Part shown: positions 45,656-45,850 of the stretch, in pieces
Layout: the number at the start of each line of letters is the position of its first letter
How positions within the stretch are numbered: position 1 is the first letter of the stretch
DNA from: Actinokineospora inagensis DSM 44258
GTDB lineage: Bacteria; Actinomycetota; Actinomycetes; Mycobacteriales; Pseudonocardiaceae
DNA: 45,850 nucleotides
Reading direction: 5' to 3'
Assembly: GCF_000482865.1 (NCBI RefSeq)
Contig: NZ_AXWW01000007.1
Span: 156,936 to 202,785, forward strand
Made by a program: the position numbers and the translations under genes
The notes under the pieces: generated by a model
What the model was told of the DNA's origin: nothing
What the model saw: only the letters and a program-made list of their open reading frames with translations
The model's database searches: none

Positions 45656-45850
45656 GCCAACCGCCCGCTGGGGTGAAGTTGTTTTGTTTGGGGGGAGCGG
45701 TGGCCTAAGCCGGCAGGCGGGGAAGGCCACGGCTTTCCAGTGGCCCCGCCTTTTAGCCTTACCCAGGCTGCCGCTAGGGGCCCCAAACAAAACAACTTCA
45801 CCCCAGCGGGCACAGCCCGCAAAATCTGGCGCCCGAGGCCGGCGTCGCCG
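45607..45850 (-). repeat. Composite repeat copy B (244 bp visible), inverted relative to copy A
   Basis: Reverse complement matches 11472-11715 with 3 mismatches. Copy B reaches the last base of the window, so its true end is unseen. Confidence 0.92.
45664..45810. repeat. 147-bp element with perfect 30-bp terminal inverted repeats, copy B
   Basis: Arms at 45664-45693 and 45781-45810 are exact reverse complements and identical to those of copy A. The centre differs from copy A at two positions. Confidence 0.85.

Larger units (their letters stand above)
45321..45850. other. Non-coding repeat island after the RND gene
   Basis: Contains a (CA)n tract at 45327-45340, the RND terminator, about five tandem repeat units (45397-45655) and composite repeat copy B running to the window edge. 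No gene supported. Confidence 0.8.

Overview
The window is GC-rich chromosomal DNA from an actinobacterium. Evidence: the divergent suhB / ppgK-sigA block, a second primary-like sigma factor, a DtxR/IdeR regulator, DUF3039, DUF3099 and DUF7455 proteins, abundant GTG starts, and an ECF sigma/zinc anti-sigma pair. Gene content and very high GC fit Pseudonocardiales best (inference; no 16S or other taxonomic marker is present). No rRNA, tRNA or CRISPR array was recognised.

Layout. 1-0.3 kb: right end of an IS5-like insertion sequence abutting the stop codon of an inositol monophosphatase gene (suhB). 0.3-4 kb: suhB facing away from ppgK and the principal sigma factor sigA, then a small zinc-finger-like protein (DUF7455). 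4-5 kb: non-coding C-rich DNA with a repeat of exact 121-bp period. 5-9.7 kb: a xylose-type sugar ABC operon (binding lipoprotein, single-domain ATPase, permease, ROK repressor) with a 19-bp palindromic operator in front. 9.9-11 kb: Spo0M-like protein diverging from a DUF3039 protein. 11-12.1 kb: dense repeat island. 12.1-15 kb: ideR-galK-galE operon. 15-20 kb: rhodanese, then a deacetylase (acuC) directly followed by a GNAT/acyl-CoA-ligase-like protein acetyltransferase. 20-22.2 kb: anti-sigma and ECF sigma with an apparent autoregulatory promoter, and a DUF1996 lipoprotein. 22.3-26 kb: atypical thiolase diverging from a carotenoid-oxygenase gene coupled to a double HxlR regulator. 26-27.2 kb: two paralogous lipoproteins. 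27.3-30 kb: glyoxalase-fold protein, class I fumarase, and a divergent XRE regulator with a low-GC promoter. 30.3-34.5 kb: sigB-like factor, D-aminoacyl-tRNA deacylase, two methyltransferases, DUF3099. 34.5-40.7 kb: a PfkB kinase and psuG (pseudouridine catabolism candidates) with a three-gene ABC-2 exporter in the opposite orientation between them, then a DEAD/DEAH helicase. 40.9-45.3 kb: YihY-family membrane protein and an RND exporter. 45.3-45.85 kb: a second copy of the 11-12 kb repeat island in inverted orientation.

The most unusual structure is the pair of inverted composite repeats (11472-11715 and 45607-45850, 244 bp, 3 mismatches by eye). Each contains a 147-bp element with perfect 30-bp terminal inverted repeats and adjoins an array of about 45-bp tandem repeats. 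They bracket about 34 kb and could mediate its inversion, or act as bidirectional 3' boundary elements. Other points of interest: candidate stress-sigma promoters before sigB, the ECF operon and the DUF7455 gene; the acetylation/deacetylation gene pair with a degenerate ligase site; the exporter nested between pfkB and psuG; and a thiolase lacking its second catalytic cysteine.
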